This document shows positions 63,666 through 64,000 of a DNA stretch of 64,000 nucleotides, piece by piece. Numbering within the stretch: the first letter of the stretch is position 1; each line of letters opens with the position of its first letter. This stretch comes from Rodentibacter sp. Ppn85. Its GTDB lineage: Bacteria; Pseudomonadota; Gammaproteobacteria; Enterobacterales; Pasteurellaceae. Under the pieces are notes generated by a model that had not been told where the DNA came from, did not search any database, and saw only the letters and a list, made by a program, of their open reading frames with translations. Made by a program: the position numbers and the translations under genes. The DNA lies in assembly GCF_001999335.1 (NCBI RefSeq), contig NZ_MLHS01000038.1:1-64000 (forward strand), written 5' to 3'.

Positions 63666-64000
63666 ATGACACCTTTTGCCCTTGGTCAGCGTTGGTTAAG
63701 CGAAAGTGAAAATAATCTTGGATTAGGCATCGTCACCGCTTTTGACGCCCGTACCGTGAGTTTGCATTTCCCCGCTTCCGACGAAACACGCATTTATTCT
63801 ATCGCCCAAGCGCCACTTACCCGCATTCAATTTACCAAAGGCGAAACGTTAAACCATAAGGACGGTTGGCAAGGCACTATTGTCGATATTCAACCCCTGA
63901 ACGGCCTGAATTTTTATTTGGTAGAAAATCCGCTAGGCGAACAAGTCATCGTTCAAGAAGGTGATATTTCTCCGCTTATTTCCTTTAGTTCGGCAAAAGA
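63666..64000 (+). CDS. rapA: RNA polymerase-associated helicase RapA (5' part)
   Basis: The first 112 codons are in the window and the frame runs off the right edge. The start [20 protein letters not shown], then [20 protein letters not shown], matches the N-terminal Tudor-like domains of RapA (HepA), a SWI2/SNF2 ATPase that recycles RNA polymerase. An ATG at 63666 follows AGAATTGT. Divergent from pnuC. Confidence 0.9.
   Translation, partial: MTPFALGQRWLSESENNLGLGIVTAFDARTVSLHFPASDETRIYSIAQAPLTRIQFTKGETLNHKDGWQGTIVDIQPLNGLNFYLVENPLGEQVIVQEGDISPLISFSSAK

Overview
The window comes from a member of the Pasteurellaceae. The 9-mer AAGTGCGGT / ACCGCACTT, the Haemophilus-type DNA uptake signal, occurs roughly once per kilobase in the core regions, often as inverted pairs that form terminators. 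The gene set and order (opsX next to kdkA and rdgB, srmB next to trmN6, ribF-ileS-lspA-ispH, dapA-bamC, glyQ...glyS) fit the Haemophilus/Aggregatibacter group. I cannot fix the species from sequence alone; Aggregatibacter is my best guess.

Layout. 0-20 kb is ordinary chromosome: bcp, dapA-bamC, arfA, arsC-like, perM, trmO, menA, rraA, a DASS carrier, an ABC exporter, an AraC regulator divergent from an AhpD-like protein, the lipopolysaccharide inner-core pair opsX/kdkA, rdgB and a KefC-type antiporter. It ends in a small oxidative/redox cluster (pirin, NAD(P)H-dependent FMN reductase, YcaC-like hydrolase, divergent LysR regulator). Two of those genes are broken: the reductase has an in-frame amber codon and the LysR gene a frameshift near its end.

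20.59-36.59 kb is a mobile element of about 16 kb integrated in the 3' end of a tRNA-Ile2(CAU) gene. It has a P4-type tyrosine integrase, an AlpA regulator, two AntA/AntB antirepressor genes (one frameshifted), a DUF927 helicase-like protein, a CGGGACA iteron array that is probably its replication origin, and a RelE/HTH toxin-antitoxin pair. It also has many tiny tightly overlapping genes and no recognisable capsid, tail or conjugation genes. This looks like a satellite or phage-inducible-island type element. A degraded integrase start and att region from a related, older element sits just outside its left end.

36.6-57.3 kb returns to core genes: glyS and glyQ with four small genes between, a TonB-dependent receptor, and a six-gene lipid operon related to E. 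coli ynbABCD (CdsA-like, PlsC-like, PAP2/phosphatase, hydrolase-methyltransferase, CDP-alcohol transferase). Then come ispH-lspA-ileS-ribF, murJ and rpsT. 57.3-60.5 kb is an inserted BcgI-like (type IIB) restriction-modification pair. srmB, trmN6, pnuC and the beginning of rapA close the window.
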